Positions 35,844 through 42,943 of a stretch of DNA of 64,000 bases are shown piece after piece. The position numbers were made by a program, and so were the translations under genes. This DNA comes from an uncultured Mailhella sp. (GTDB lineage Bacteria > Desulfobacterota > Desulfovibrionia > Desulfovibrionales > Desulfovibrionaceae). Each line of letters opens with the position of its first letter. Position 1 is the stretch's first letter. The notes beneath the pieces are model-generated. The model ran no database searches. It was not told the origin of the DNA and saw nothing but the letters and a program-made list of their open reading frames with translations. The stretch is from positions 2,931,001-2,995,000 of the forward strand of contig NZ_OZ007001.1 in the NCBI RefSeq assembly GCF_963931295.1. The letters are read 5' to 3'.

Positions 35844-36383
35844 ATGGAATTGAGAGGAACGACCATTCTGGCTGTACGCAATGAGCACGGCGTGGCCATC
35901 GGAGGCGACGGACAGGTGACCATGGGGCAGAGCATGGTCATGAAGCACACGGCCAGAAAGGTGCGTCGTCTGTACCGCGGACAGGTGGTGGCGGGCTTTG
36001 CCGGCGCCACGGCCGACGCGTTCACGCTGTTTGAGCGTTTTGAAGCCAAGCTGGAGGAATCGGGCGGCAATCTTCTGCGCGCCGCCGTGGAAATGGCCAA
36101 GGACTGGCGTCAGGACAAATTTCTCCGCAAGCTGGAAGCTCTGCTTCTGGTGGCCGACGCCGACAGAACGCTTATTCTCACGGGCACGGGCGACGTCATC
36201 GAGCCCGACGACGGCGTTGCGGCCATCGGCTCCGGCGGACCGTACGCGCTTTCCGCGGCGCGTGCGCTGTTGCGTCACACGTCCATGACGCCTTCGGAAA
36301 TCGTGAAGGAATCCATGGCCATCGCGGCGGACATCTGCGTGTTCACCAATACGCACCTGACCATGGAAACCATTGAAAAATAA
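35844..36383 (+). CDS. hslV: HslV, proteasome-like peptidase subunit
   Basis: A 179-residue N-terminal-nucleophile protease. The catalytic threonine would be the first Thr of GTTILAVR after removal of the five-residue MELRG propeptide. [17 protein letters not shown] and [17 protein letters not shown] are standard HslV strands. It forms a dodecamer with the HslU unfoldase, but hslU does not follow: the next gene is on the opposite strand. The ATG has GGGAG eight bases upstream. Confidence 0.95.
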   Translation: MELRGTTILAVRNEHGVAIGGDGQVTMGQSMVMKHTARKVRRLYRGQVVAGFAGATADAFTLFERFEAKLEESGGNLLRAAVEMAKDWRQDKFLRKLEALLLVADADRTLILTGTGDVIEPDDGVAAIGSGGPYALSAARALLRHTSMTPSEIVKESMAIAADICVFTNTHLTMETIEK

Positions 36384-36407
36384 TCGACGATTTGTCTGAA
36401 CAGGACG

Positions 36408-36433
36408 GGCGGCGGCATGGTTGTGCCGTCGCC
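36408..36433 (+). terminator. Possible terminator of hslV
   Basis: GGCGGCGGCA pairs with TGCCGTCGCC with one mismatch, followed by a T-poor tail (TTCGTCGTTT). Weak. Confidence 0.4.
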
Positions 36434-36660
36434 TTCGTCGTTTAAACGCCGAAGAGCGTCCGGCAGCGAGAGGCAAAACAGGGGGCAGTACGCGCGGGCC
36501 GTGGCGCTGAAACTCGCGTGTATTGGCCGGAAGGGCTGAGGCGTCCGGCGAGGGATGCGGCCGTGTCGGACGCGCGGCGCGGGAAAGCGCCCGGGAACGA
36601 AGCCTGCGTCGTTTTGGTCGGAAAGGCACGGGAGGCGCACAGGGGGGCAGCGTGCGATCG

Positions 36661-36689
36661 AAAAAAAAGCCCCGTTTCCGAGGCTTTTC
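36661..36689 (-). terminator. Terminator of the HAD phosphatase gene
   Basis: On the minus strand AAGCCTC pairs with GGGGCTT (one G-T pair) around GGAAAC, followed by a run of T. It is 15 bp past the stop. Confidence 0.8.
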
Positions 36690-36703
36690 AGCATGGCGGC
36701 CAT

Positions 36704-37390
36704 TCAGCGCGCTGTTTTTGCAAGCAGTCGACCAAGTTCGTCCACGTCCTTTGCCAGCCAGCGGGCTCCGGCTTCGGTCAGCTCCTCTGCCGTGCCGAAT
36801 CCGTAGAGCACGCCGAGCGCCGGAATGCCGTGGGCTGCCGCGCCGAGAACGTCGAATTTTCTGTCGCCGATCATCAGGCAGTGTTCGACATTGGTCATGC
36901 CCAGCTTTTTCATGGCGTAGGCGATGACCAGCTTTTTTTCCACGCGGGTTTCCGCCACGTCGCCGCCGGCAATGAAGGTGAAGGCGTCGGCCATGCCGAA
37001 GCGCTCCAGAATGCGCACGGCAAAGACTTCCGGCTTGGAGGTGGCCAGCACGAGCCTGCGTCCTTCGTTGCGCCAGAGGTGCAGCAGACGGCTGACGCCG
37101 GGATAGGGAATGTTTTCGTACATGCCTTTGTCGGCGTAGTATTCCTGAAAATAAGCAATGGCCTTGTCGGCGCTTCTTCGATCAAAGCCGTAGAAGCGCA
37201 TGAAGGAGTCGTAGAGCGGCGGCCCGATGAAGGGATAGAGCTTTTTCGGATCATCTTCGTGAATATCGAAGCGCTTCAGCGCGTACATGACGCCGCGTGT
37301 GATGCCTTCCGAAGGATCGGTGAGCGTGCCGTCGAGGTCGAGGAAAAGGCAGGTCGCGTCGCCGGGAGAATGAAGAGTGGCAGTATTCAT
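36704..37390 (-). CDS. HAD-family hydrolase, phosphoglycolate-phosphatase-like
   Basis: A 228-residue haloacid-dehalogenase phosphatase. Motif I FLDLDGTLTD is at about 16-25, motif II lies in VLATSKPE, and motif III/IV are in GDRKFDVLGA. The cap between motifs I and II is helical, as in the Gph/PGMB branch. Likely substrates are small phosphorylated metabolites such as phosphoglycolate. It stands alone on the minus strand with its own terminator. Confidence 0.9.
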   Translation of the reverse strand: MNTATLHSPGDATCLFLDLDGTLTDPSEGITRGVMYALKRFDIHEDDPKKLYPFIGPPLYDSFMRFYGFDRRSADKAIAYFQEYYADKGMYENIPYPGVSRLLHLWRNEGRRLVLATSKPEVFAVRILERFGMADAFTFIAGGDVAETRVEKKLVIAYAMKKLGMTNVEHCLMIGDRKFDVLGAAAHGIPALGVLYGFGTAEELTEAGARWLAKDVDELGRLLAKTAR

Positions 37391-37779
37391 GGATGGGCTG
37401 ATAGCAGAAGCGCGACGGAAAGAAAAGCCGTTGACCGGCTACGGCAGAGGAGAATCGTTGCAGTCGGCGCTGAGGAAGGGGGAAGAGACTTGGTGTCGGC
37501 GGAACTGAGGGAGACCGGAGTCCATGGTGTCCATGAGAAAGGCGCGTGGGCGCAGAAAAAGGGATGGAAATCGTTGTTGAAGCGGAAACCGTCGCTGGAG
37601 AGGAGCGAAAAGTGGCCCACGGGACGACGCCCCGAAGGATGAGATGCAAGCGCTCTTTGCCGCACGGCGAAGTGCTGACGCATCGGGAAAGAACAGCTCG
37701 GAATAATGGTGTTTTCCGTGATGTGGAGAAGCTGCGTTGCCGAAGATGCCGGACGGAGCTGACGGCAAGACGTCGGCAG
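37391..37779. other. Non-coding stretch, 389 bp
   Basis: Between two minus-strand genes. It should contain the HAD gene promoter. No gene, hairpin with T-run, or recognisable operator was found. Confidence 0.4.
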
Positions 37780-38196
37780 CTAGGATGCCAGCCAGGCCAC
37801 CAGCGACCAGCAGCAGAACCAGGAGACGACCTGCAGGATAAGCGGATTGATGGAGCGTCCCATCATGGCGAGCTGGATGTTGACGGCAAACGTGATGACC
37901 CGGGCGATGCCGGCAAAGACCAGAAAGCCTATGCAGGCCAGCAGGCCGAATTTCAGGCCCATGGCAAAGGCCAGCGCCAGCGTGATGATGCCCATCTGGC
38001 AGGAGGGCAAAAGCTGGCTGCCGTTGGACTGCATGAACACCACGCGCTGATGAAAGCCGCCGTGCGGCTGTTCGCTGCGGGCATCGTCCACGATCTCGGC
38101 GTCCACGATTTCGCGGGTGCGGATGATGGGCTGGCCGCAGTTGGGGCAGGATTTGCTGTCGTCGGGAATGTTGGCGTGGCAGTTGGGGCAGTTCAT
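37780..38196 (-). CDS. Zinc-ribbon membrane protein of unknown function
   Basis: A 138-residue protein. It starts with a classic double zinc knuckle, CPNCHANIPDDSKSCPNCGQ (3-22), then a short acidic linker. Two or three hydrophobic helices follow (about 68-90, 92-110 and 118-137). Such zinc_ribbon_2 proteins are common and mostly unstudied. Nothing in the context points to a job. It is flanked on both sides by sizeable gaps. Confidence 0.82.
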   Translation of the reverse strand: MNCPNCHANIPDDSKSCPNCGQPIIRTREIVDAEIVDDARSEQPHGGFHQRVVFMQSNGSQLLPSCQMGIITLALAFAMGLKFGLLACIGFLVFAGIARVITFAVNIQLAMMGRSINPLILQVVSWFCCWSLVAWLAS

Positions 38197-38421
38197 GAAA
38201 AGAACCCTCGTCTGGATGAAGTGTTGAACACCATGTTGTTAACTCTAATCATCCTGCGAGCGTTGGCAAGGGAAAAGAGCCGGGACAACTGTTACAAAGT
38301 GTTGAACGGCGCGGGAATCGAGGGGGATGCGCCTCGGCTGCCCCGGCGGATGACGGAAGCGCGGAGGTCGTGATGCTTCAGAGGATTGTCTGTGGAGGGC
38401 CGGAGTAAAAACCTGGACATG

Positions 38422-38456
38422 AAAAAAGGAGAATGCCCTGTGAGGGGAATTCTCCT
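38422..38456 (-). terminator. Terminator of the racemase-like gene
   Basis: On the minus strand AAGGAGAATTCCCC pairs with GGGCATTCTCCTT (one mismatch) and is followed by TTTT. It lies 25 bp past the stop. Confidence 0.85.
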
Positions 38457-38481
38457 TGCTGCCCTCTGCAAAAAGCGTTGT

Positions 38482-39309
38482 TCAAAGAATGCCGGTGAGG
38501 TCGGTTTCGCCGCGGGCGGTCATGCGCACCGGGCCGCCCACCCAGACGTCCCATCCGCCGGGGCGGTGTTCCAGACGCACGGAAAGCGTACAGCCGGAAG
38601 GCTGAACGATGCGGCAGCGCAGCGTGCCGTGCAGGGCGTGAAATGCGAGCGCCGAGGCCAGAGTGCCGGAGCCGCAGGCGCTTTCATGGCAGAGCGAGCC
38701 GGTGGCGCGCACCCAGACGACCGGAAAGAGCTCGGCTTCCTGCTCTTCAAAGAGATTCTGTTCGCATTTCAGCCAGAGATGTCCCACGGCGTCTTCGTCG
38801 GCCACGCGGCATATCTTGCGCTGACGCTCACAGAATGCCGGGAGTGCTTCGGGAGAAGGCATGGGACCCGTCTGAATGATGTGGGCGATGCCGGGCACGC
38901 GGATGAGCATTGCGTCGTCCATCCGTTCGGGTTCGGGGAGAGAGGGCAGGTGCAGGCAGGCTTCGGCAAAGGGAAGGGCTTTTTCCGGGAACGACACGCG
39001 CACGGACACTTCGTCCGGCACGCCGGACACTTCCACGTTGCCGAACATGCCGTCTTCGTCGTGGGCAAGAAGTCCTTTTTCTGCAAGAAGCACGGCAAAG
39101 GAGCGCGTGGCGTTGAGGCAGAACTCTCCGCCCATCATGTCCAGTCTCGGCGTTCCTTCAAAGCGGACGTAGCCCACCTGTTCCGCGCCGAGATGCTGTC
39201 CGCTCATGACCGCGTTGGCCACCGAAGCCCTTTTTTCAGGCGGAACGTCTTCGGATCGCAGAAGAATGGTGGGATTGCCGCCCGGGGTGATTTTCCAGAA
39301 CGCATGCAT
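38482..39309 (-). CDS. DapF-fold amino-acid racemase/epimerase, CntK (histidine racemase)-like
   Basis: A 275-residue protein of the diaminopimelate-epimerase fold. The two catalytic cysteines are Cys64 in GGEFCLNATRS and Cys212 in ESACGSGTLAS. These sequences, plus KITPGGNPTILL at the start, GAEQVGYV and the VQPSGCTLSV strand, resemble from memory the histidine racemase CntK of the staphylopine pathway more than true DapF (whose motif is MCGNGAR). CntK makes D-histidine for an opine metallophore. No cntL/cntM-type synthase or dehydrogenase lies nearby, so the substrate is uncertain. It is a single-gene unit with its own terminator. Racemase is confident; the histidine substrate is only a proposal. 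Confidence 0.82.
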   Translation of the reverse strand: MHAFWKITPGGNPTILLRSEDVPPEKRASVANAVMSGQHLGAEQVGYVRFEGTPRLDMMGGEFCLNATRSFAVLLAEKGLLAHDEDGMFGNVEVSGVPDEVSVRVSFPEKALPFAEACLHLPSLPEPERMDDAMLIRVPGIAHIIQTGPMPSPEALPAFCERQRKICRVADEDAVGHLWLKCEQNLFEEQEAELFPVVWVRATGSLCHESACGSGTLASALAFHALHGTLRCRIVQPSGCTLSVRLEHRPGGWDVWVGGPVRMTARGETDLTGIL

Positions 39310-39444
39310 GGTGTGTATCCTTCTTTTCCGCTGAAGAGAATCGTCTCAGGGCGTCCGGTTCGCCTGAGGCCGGTTTCCGAGCGTCTTTGTGGCGCTTCTG
39401 TCGGCATTCCGGTCGGAAAAGCGCCGTCTTCGCAATCGTATTTG

Positions 39445-39480
39445 AAAAAAGGCCGCCATGCACAACGCGCACGGCGGCCT
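39445..39480 (-). terminator. Terminator of the metC-hesB unit
   Basis: On the minus strand GGCCGCC pairs with GGCGGCC across a partly paired interior (GTGC/GCAT), followed by TTTTTT. It begins five bases after the stop of the small frame at 39486-39626. Confidence 0.88.
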
Positions 39481-39485
39481 GAAGT

Positions 39486-39626
39486 TCACCCGGGAAAATT
39501 ATCGGCAAAGTTTCGAGCGTTGTTTTCAAGCTCGGTTCTGGTCGATGATTCCGCTTCCTGATCGTTTTGCAGAACGATCTGTTCCGGCACCTCTCCCGGG
39601 TCGTTGCTGGGGATCAGTGGTGGCAT
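39486..39626 (-). CDS. Candidate 46-residue acidic protein overlapping the hesB end
   Basis: The frame opens at an ATG inside the last codons of the hesB gene (MPPLIPSNDPGEVPEQ). It is rich in Glu, Asp, Asn and Gln, unlike the Arg/Pro-rich shadow frames common in this GC-rich DNA, and stops five bases before the terminator stem. A GGCGG sequence stands directly ahead of the ATG. It has no recognised family. It could be a real coupled small protein or a chance frame. Confidence 0.4.
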   Translation of the reverse strand: MPPLIPSNDPGEVPEQIVLQNDQEAESSTRTELENNARNFADNFPG

Positions 39627-39952
39627 CCGCCGCCACAGGTGCCGGTACCGCAGCTGGAGCAGCCGCAGCCTCCGCCCATGTTGGGCAGGGGAATCTCGGG
39701 CGTGACAAGGAAGCCCATGGGACTGGCGTCGACTTTGGCTCCGCCGATCGTGGCCCACAGTTCCTTCGTGGCACAGAAGGTGTAGCCGTCCTGCTCGGTG
39801 ACGAAATCCCGTTCGTTGGGTTCGTCGAGAGCCAGGCCGATGCGGGGGCCGCTGCATCCGCCGGGGGCGAGATACAGACGAATGGCAGATTTTTCCTTGT
39901 CAGCGAAGAAGGCGTCAAGTTCGGTGCGAGCGCTTTCGGTGAGAGTAAACAC
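39614..39952 (-). CDS. HesB/IscA-like protein, cysteine form
   Basis: A 112-residue protein of the HesB/IscA (A-type Fe-S carrier) superfamily. It starts at GTG, with GGAG eight bases upstream. Cys33 in LAPGGCSGPRIGLALDEP corresponds to the first cluster ligand. The Gly/Cys-rich tail (NMGGGCGCSSCG then GTGTCGGGCHH) replaces the usual CGCG ending and has seven cysteines. The protein may carry or assemble an Fe-S cluster or bind another metal. It lies 72 bp downstream of a close paralogue (40025-40342) that has UGA in place of the Cys33 codon. Confidence 0.9.
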   Translation of the reverse strand: MFTLTESARTELDAFFADKEKSAIRLYLAPGGCSGPRIGLALDEPNERDFVTEQDGYTFCATKELWATIGGAKVDASPMGFLVTPEIPLPNMGGGCGCSSCGTGTCGGGCHH

Positions 39953-40024
39953 TGGGATGCTCCGTTGGGTAAGGGTGGTTTATATGGGGAGCCATGCTCC
40001 CCGAAACCTCGAAGCGGACGGTTA

Positions 40025-40342
40025 TCAGTGACTGCCGCAGGAGCTGCCGCAGGATCCGCAGCTGCTCCCGCCCTGAAGCGGAATTTCAGGTTCGACGATG
40101 AAGCCCATGTAGCTTACGTCGATTTTTACGCCGCCGATGCGTTCAAGCAGCGATTTTTCCAGACAGAACGTGAACCCGTTGACTTCAAAGGCCTTGTCAT
40201 TGTCGGTAGGCTCATCCAGAGCCAGGGCGAGACGGGGGCCGCTTCAGCCGCCGGGGGCCAGATAGACGCGGATGCCGGCCTTGGGCTTGTCGGCGAAGAA
40301 CGCCTCAAGTTCCTGACGGGCACCATCGGAAAGATTGATCAT
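40025..40342 (-). CDS. HesB-like selenoprotein (in-frame UGA = selenocysteine 33)
   Basis: The frame begins at an ATG (GGAGAG four bases upstream) as MINLSDGARQELEAFF and reaches YLAPGG at residues 27-32. It then meets TGA (40244-40246), continues SGPRLALALDEPTDNDK, and ends SCGSCGSSCGSH at a second TGA (40025-40027). This gives 105 residues if the first UGA is decoded. The UGA falls exactly where the adjacent paralogue has Cys33, the first IscA-type ligand, and sequence conservation continues undiminished past it. A hairpin with a G-containing loop follows 20 nt later. HesB-like selenoproteins are, as I recall, an already described prokaryotic family. Standard gene callers would split or drop this gene. 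The product is likely an A-type Fe-S or redox protein. It lies 133 bp after metC. Confidence 0.87.
40209..40223 (-). promoter_or_regulatory. SECIS-like hairpin behind the UGA codon
   Basis: On the minus strand GGCTC pairs with GAGCC around the loop TGGAT. The loop starts 25 nt after the UGA and has G at its second position. Both features agree with bacterial SECIS elements read by SelB. It lies within the coding sequence, as in other bacterial selenoprotein messages. Only this upper stem is clear; a lower stem was not resolved. Confidence 0.6.
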
Positions 40343-40475
40343 AGAACTCTCCAGAAAAGTGGTTTTGGGTAAAAATAGGAACGGTTCTTGACTTTGTCAA
40401 TGGACGAAAAACGCATTTCCGCGATTTTGTTCCGTGCGTGGCGGTGCAGAACAATCCGGCGTCTCCGGGGAAGTT

Positions 40476-41666
40476 TCAGGCAAGCGCGGCGCGCAGGCGG
40501 GCAAATCCTTCGTCCAGGTCGGCCTTCAGATCTTCCACGTCTTCCAGGCCTACGGCGTAGCGCACAAGCGTGCAGTTGTCCTCGTTCCATACGGGGGCGA
40601 TGCGGTTGAGCGCCGTGCGCTGGGGATGGCAGTGTTCCACCAGGCTGTCGTAGCCGCCCCAGCTTGCGCCTATGCTGAACATCCTGTACCCGTCGAGCAT
40701 GGCGGCCACGGCTTTGCGATCCATTTTCGGCAGCGCCACGGAAAAGAGCGAGCCGCCGCCCGTGAAGTCGCGGGCCCACAGCGCGTGTCCGGGATCGTCT
40801 TCCAGCGGCGGATAGAGCACCTGCAGAACTTCCGGGCGTTTTTGCAGCCAGCGGGCCAGTTCCAGCGCCTGCGCAAACTGGGTTTCCATGCGCACCTTCA
40901 TGGTGCGCAGACCGCGCAGGGCCATGTAGCAGTCGTCGGGAGAGGCAATTTCGCCCATCTGCACGCAGAAGGCGCGCATGCGGCGGTACAGTTCTTCCGT
41001 GCGGGCCGTGATGACGCCCATCACCAGATCGGAATGTCCGGCAATGAACTTGGTGGCCGCCTCCACGCAGATGTCCACCCCGACGCTGAGCGGCTTGAAA
41101 TAGAGCGGCCCGGCCCAGGTGTTGTCCATGATGACCACCGCGCCGTGCGCGTGCGCCGCTTCCACGATGGCGGGAATATCCTGCATTTCAAAGGTGAGCG
41201 AGCCCGGCGATTCCGTATAGACGACGCGGGTGTTCGCCTTGATGAGCACGTCGATGCCAGAGCCTGCGCGCGGATCGTAAAACGTGGTTTCCACGCCGTA
41301 GCGGCGCAGGATGGTGTCGCAGAACATGCGCTGCGGTCCATAGACGCTGTCGGGCATGAGCACGTGATCGCCCGCGCCCACGAAGGCCAGAAGCGACTGC
41401 GTGCAGGCGGCAAGCCCGGAACTCGTCACCATGGAGCCTGCGCCTTGTTCCAGTCTGTTGACGGCGTCGCACAGGGCAAAGGCGTTTTCCGTGCCCAGCG
41501 CGCCGTAGCAGACGTTGCGGAACTTGGCGTCTCCCGCTTCGTTGGCGTCGAATTCCTCCAGCGTGGGCGACACGATGGTGGAAGCCCGGTGTACCGGCAT
41601 GTTCACGGGGCCGCCCACGCGAAGGGGCGCGCGTCCGGCATGCACGAGTATGGTGGAGTCCTTCAT
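40476..41666 (-). CDS. metC: MetC, cystathionine beta-lyase (PLP)
   Basis: A 396-residue Cys/Met-metabolism PLP enzyme. The cofactor lysine is in EAATKFIAGHSDLVMG (about 200-215). Substrate/PLP segments MVTSSGLAACTQSLLAF, DSVYGPQR and MDNTWAGPLYFKPL are present, and the end matches the MetC branch (SIGASWGGYDSLVEH). It cleaves cystathionine to homocysteine, or acts as a cysteine desulfhydrase. It lies directly after the EF-hand gene (one base between) and upstream of the two hesB-like genes, so sulfur or selenium supply to those proteins is a possible link. Confidence 0.93.
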   Translation of the reverse strand: MKDSTILVHAGRAPLRVGGPVNMPVHRASTIVSPTLEEFDANEAGDAKFRNVCYGALGTENAFALCDAVNRLEQGAGSMVTSSGLAACTQSLLAFVGAGDHVLMPDSVYGPQRMFCDTILRRYGVETTFYDPRAGSGIDVLIKANTRVVYTESPGSLTFEMQDIPAIVEAAHAHGAVVIMDNTWAGPLYFKPLSVGVDICVEAATKFIAGHSDLVMGVITARTEELYRRMRAFCVQMGEIASPDDCYMALRGLRTMKVRMETQFAQALELARWLQKRPEVLQVLYPPLEDDPGHALWARDFTGGGSLFSVALPKMDRKAVAAMLDGYRMFSIGASWGGYDSLVEHCHPQRTALNRIAPVWNEDNCTLVRYAVGLEDVEDLKADLDEGFARLRAALA

Positions 41667-41667
41667 G

Positions 41668-42147
41668 TTACTTGGCCTCGGCGGGAGGAGTGATGAGCGG
41701 CATGGCCTTGCCTGCGGCGGGTGCCTGTGCGGCTCCGGCGTCCTTCTGCGCCGGAGGCATGACGAGGGGCATGGCGGTTCCCGTGGCGGGCATGGACGCG
41801 CGGTCTCCGGCGCCGCGCATGCCTTCCATCATTTTGCTCATGTCGGGCATGGAAGCGGAGCCGCCGTGACCGGCGGAAAAGGCCTGCCATTCTTCAAGGC
41901 TGATGCCGCCGTTGCGATCCGCGTCAATGATGTCGAAGGCGTTGCGGCTGAGATTGGGGCGGGCAGTGGAAAGTTCTTCCCAGGTCAGTTTCCCGTCGTG
42001 ATCGGCGTCCATCTGGCGGAAGCGCTCCGCAGGATCGGAAACGCGGGCGGCCGCGCCGTCTCCGGCGCCGGGCATGGCAAGTGCGGGGGTGACGGAGCAG
42101 GAAAGAGCAAGCAGAAGGGCGGCGGCCCCGGAAGAGACAATATTCAT
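41668..42147 (-). CDS. Exported EF-hand calcium-binding protein
   Basis: A 159-residue secreted protein. A signal peptide (MNIVSSGAAALLLAL to ALA) is followed by two EF-hand loops, DADHDGKLTWEE (about 51-62) and DADRNGGISLEE (about 79-90). The C-terminal half is Met/Ala/Pro-rich with two imperfect copies of the pattern AMPLxxPPA. AGAGG six bases upstream fixes the ATG at 42147. It probably binds Ca2+ in the periplasm; the role is unknown. Its stop is adjacent to the metC start, so they are likely co-transcribed. Confidence 0.88.
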   Translation of the reverse strand: MNIVSSGAAALLLALSCSVTPALAMPGAGDGAAARVSDPAERFRQMDADHDGKLTWEELSTARPNLSRNAFDIIDADRNGGISLEEWQAFSAGHGGSASMPDMSKMMEGMRGAGDRASMPATGTAMPLVMPPAQKDAGAAQAPAAGKAMPLITPPAEAK

Positions 42148-42406
42148 AGGATACCTCTGCAAATCGTTGGTGGAAAGGCCGAAACAGGCGAAGCTGCCGG
42201 ACGCGTGCGCGAAAAAAAGCGTCCCTGGCGTGCGCGGCGCAGGCGTTCGGAGTCCGGCGGATGCGTCGTAAACGTCCCGCCTGTTGCGGCGGCTTTTCGA
42301 GTGGCGACAGCATGACACGAGCGGAGGGCGAGCGCAAGTGCGTTTCGCACGGGCGGCCGCCTTGCCATTCCTGCGGTTATGTTACAATATCGGCCCCGGA
42401 GGGCTT

Positions 42407-42850
42407 ATGATACGTCCGTTTTGCGACGGTGATACGGAAGACGTTGTGCGTCTTTGGCTGGAAGCTTCCATAGAGGCGCACGACTTTATTCCGCGCGCGT
42501 ACTGGGAGGCTGCGGCCGAAGACATGCGCACGCTCTATCTTCCCATGAGCGACGAGATCGTGCTGCATGTCGATGACGCCACGGGCAGCATCGACGCCTT
42601 TCTGGCCTTTGCGGATACGTTTCTGGCCGCGCTTTTTGTTGCGCCGTCCGCGCAGGGAAAGGGGCTCGGCAGCCGCCTGTTCCGCATTGCGTCCCGCATG
42701 CATCCGGGATTCACGCTTTGCGTGTACCGGGACAATGCAAGGGCCGTGTCCTTTTACCGCAGGCGCGGGCTTGTGGTGCTTGAGGAGCGGGTGGAGGAGA
42801 GAACCGGATGCGTGGAGCTTGTCATGGGGCCTTCCGAACAGCAGGCGTGA
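42407..42850 (+). CDS. GNAT-family N-acetyltransferase
   Basis: A 147-residue acetyltransferase. The acetyl-CoA-binding motif A is VAPSAQGKGLGSRLF (about 84-98), followed by the CVYRDNARAVSFYRRRGLVV motif B. N-terminally it reads IRPFCDGDTEDVVRLWLEAS, as in YjaB/PanZ-like small GNATs. The substrate cannot be predicted. GGAGG five bases upstream supports the start. It is divergent from the EF-hand gene and upstream of the trigger-factor pair (93 bp). Confidence 0.9.
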   Translation: MIRPFCDGDTEDVVRLWLEASIEAHDFIPRAYWEAAAEDMRTLYLPMSDEIVLHVDDATGSIDAFLAFADTFLAALFVAPSAQGKGLGSRLFRIASRMHPGFTLCVYRDNARAVSFYRRRGLVVLEERVEERTGCVELVMGPSEQQA

Positions 42851-42943
42851 AGCTCGTTTTCGCTTTTCGAGCTTCGGGCGACGGAACCCTGGCCGCTTGG
42901 GGCCGCCACAGGAACATCTCAGGAAATCATTCAGGTTTTTAGT

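Larger units (their letters stand above)
36384..36703. other. Convergent intergenic region, 320 bp
   Basis: Contains a weak hairpin after hslV and the terminator of the HAD gene; no gene seen. Confidence 0.5.

Noticed and set aside
36408..36433. A strong terminator after hslV.
   Set aside because: The hairpin is good but the tail is poor in T, so it is listed only as possible.
38482..39309. Calling this gene dapF.
   Set aside because: The cysteine motifs and N-terminal segment fit the CntK-type racemases better; the general fold is shared, so I kept a broader racemase call.
40244..40246. The UGA in the HesB-like gene could be a simple nonsense mutation making a pseudogene.
   Set aside because: It sits exactly at the Cys33 ligand position, the rest of the frame is intact and conserved, and a SECIS-like stem follows. 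A random mutation would be unlikely to choose that codon.
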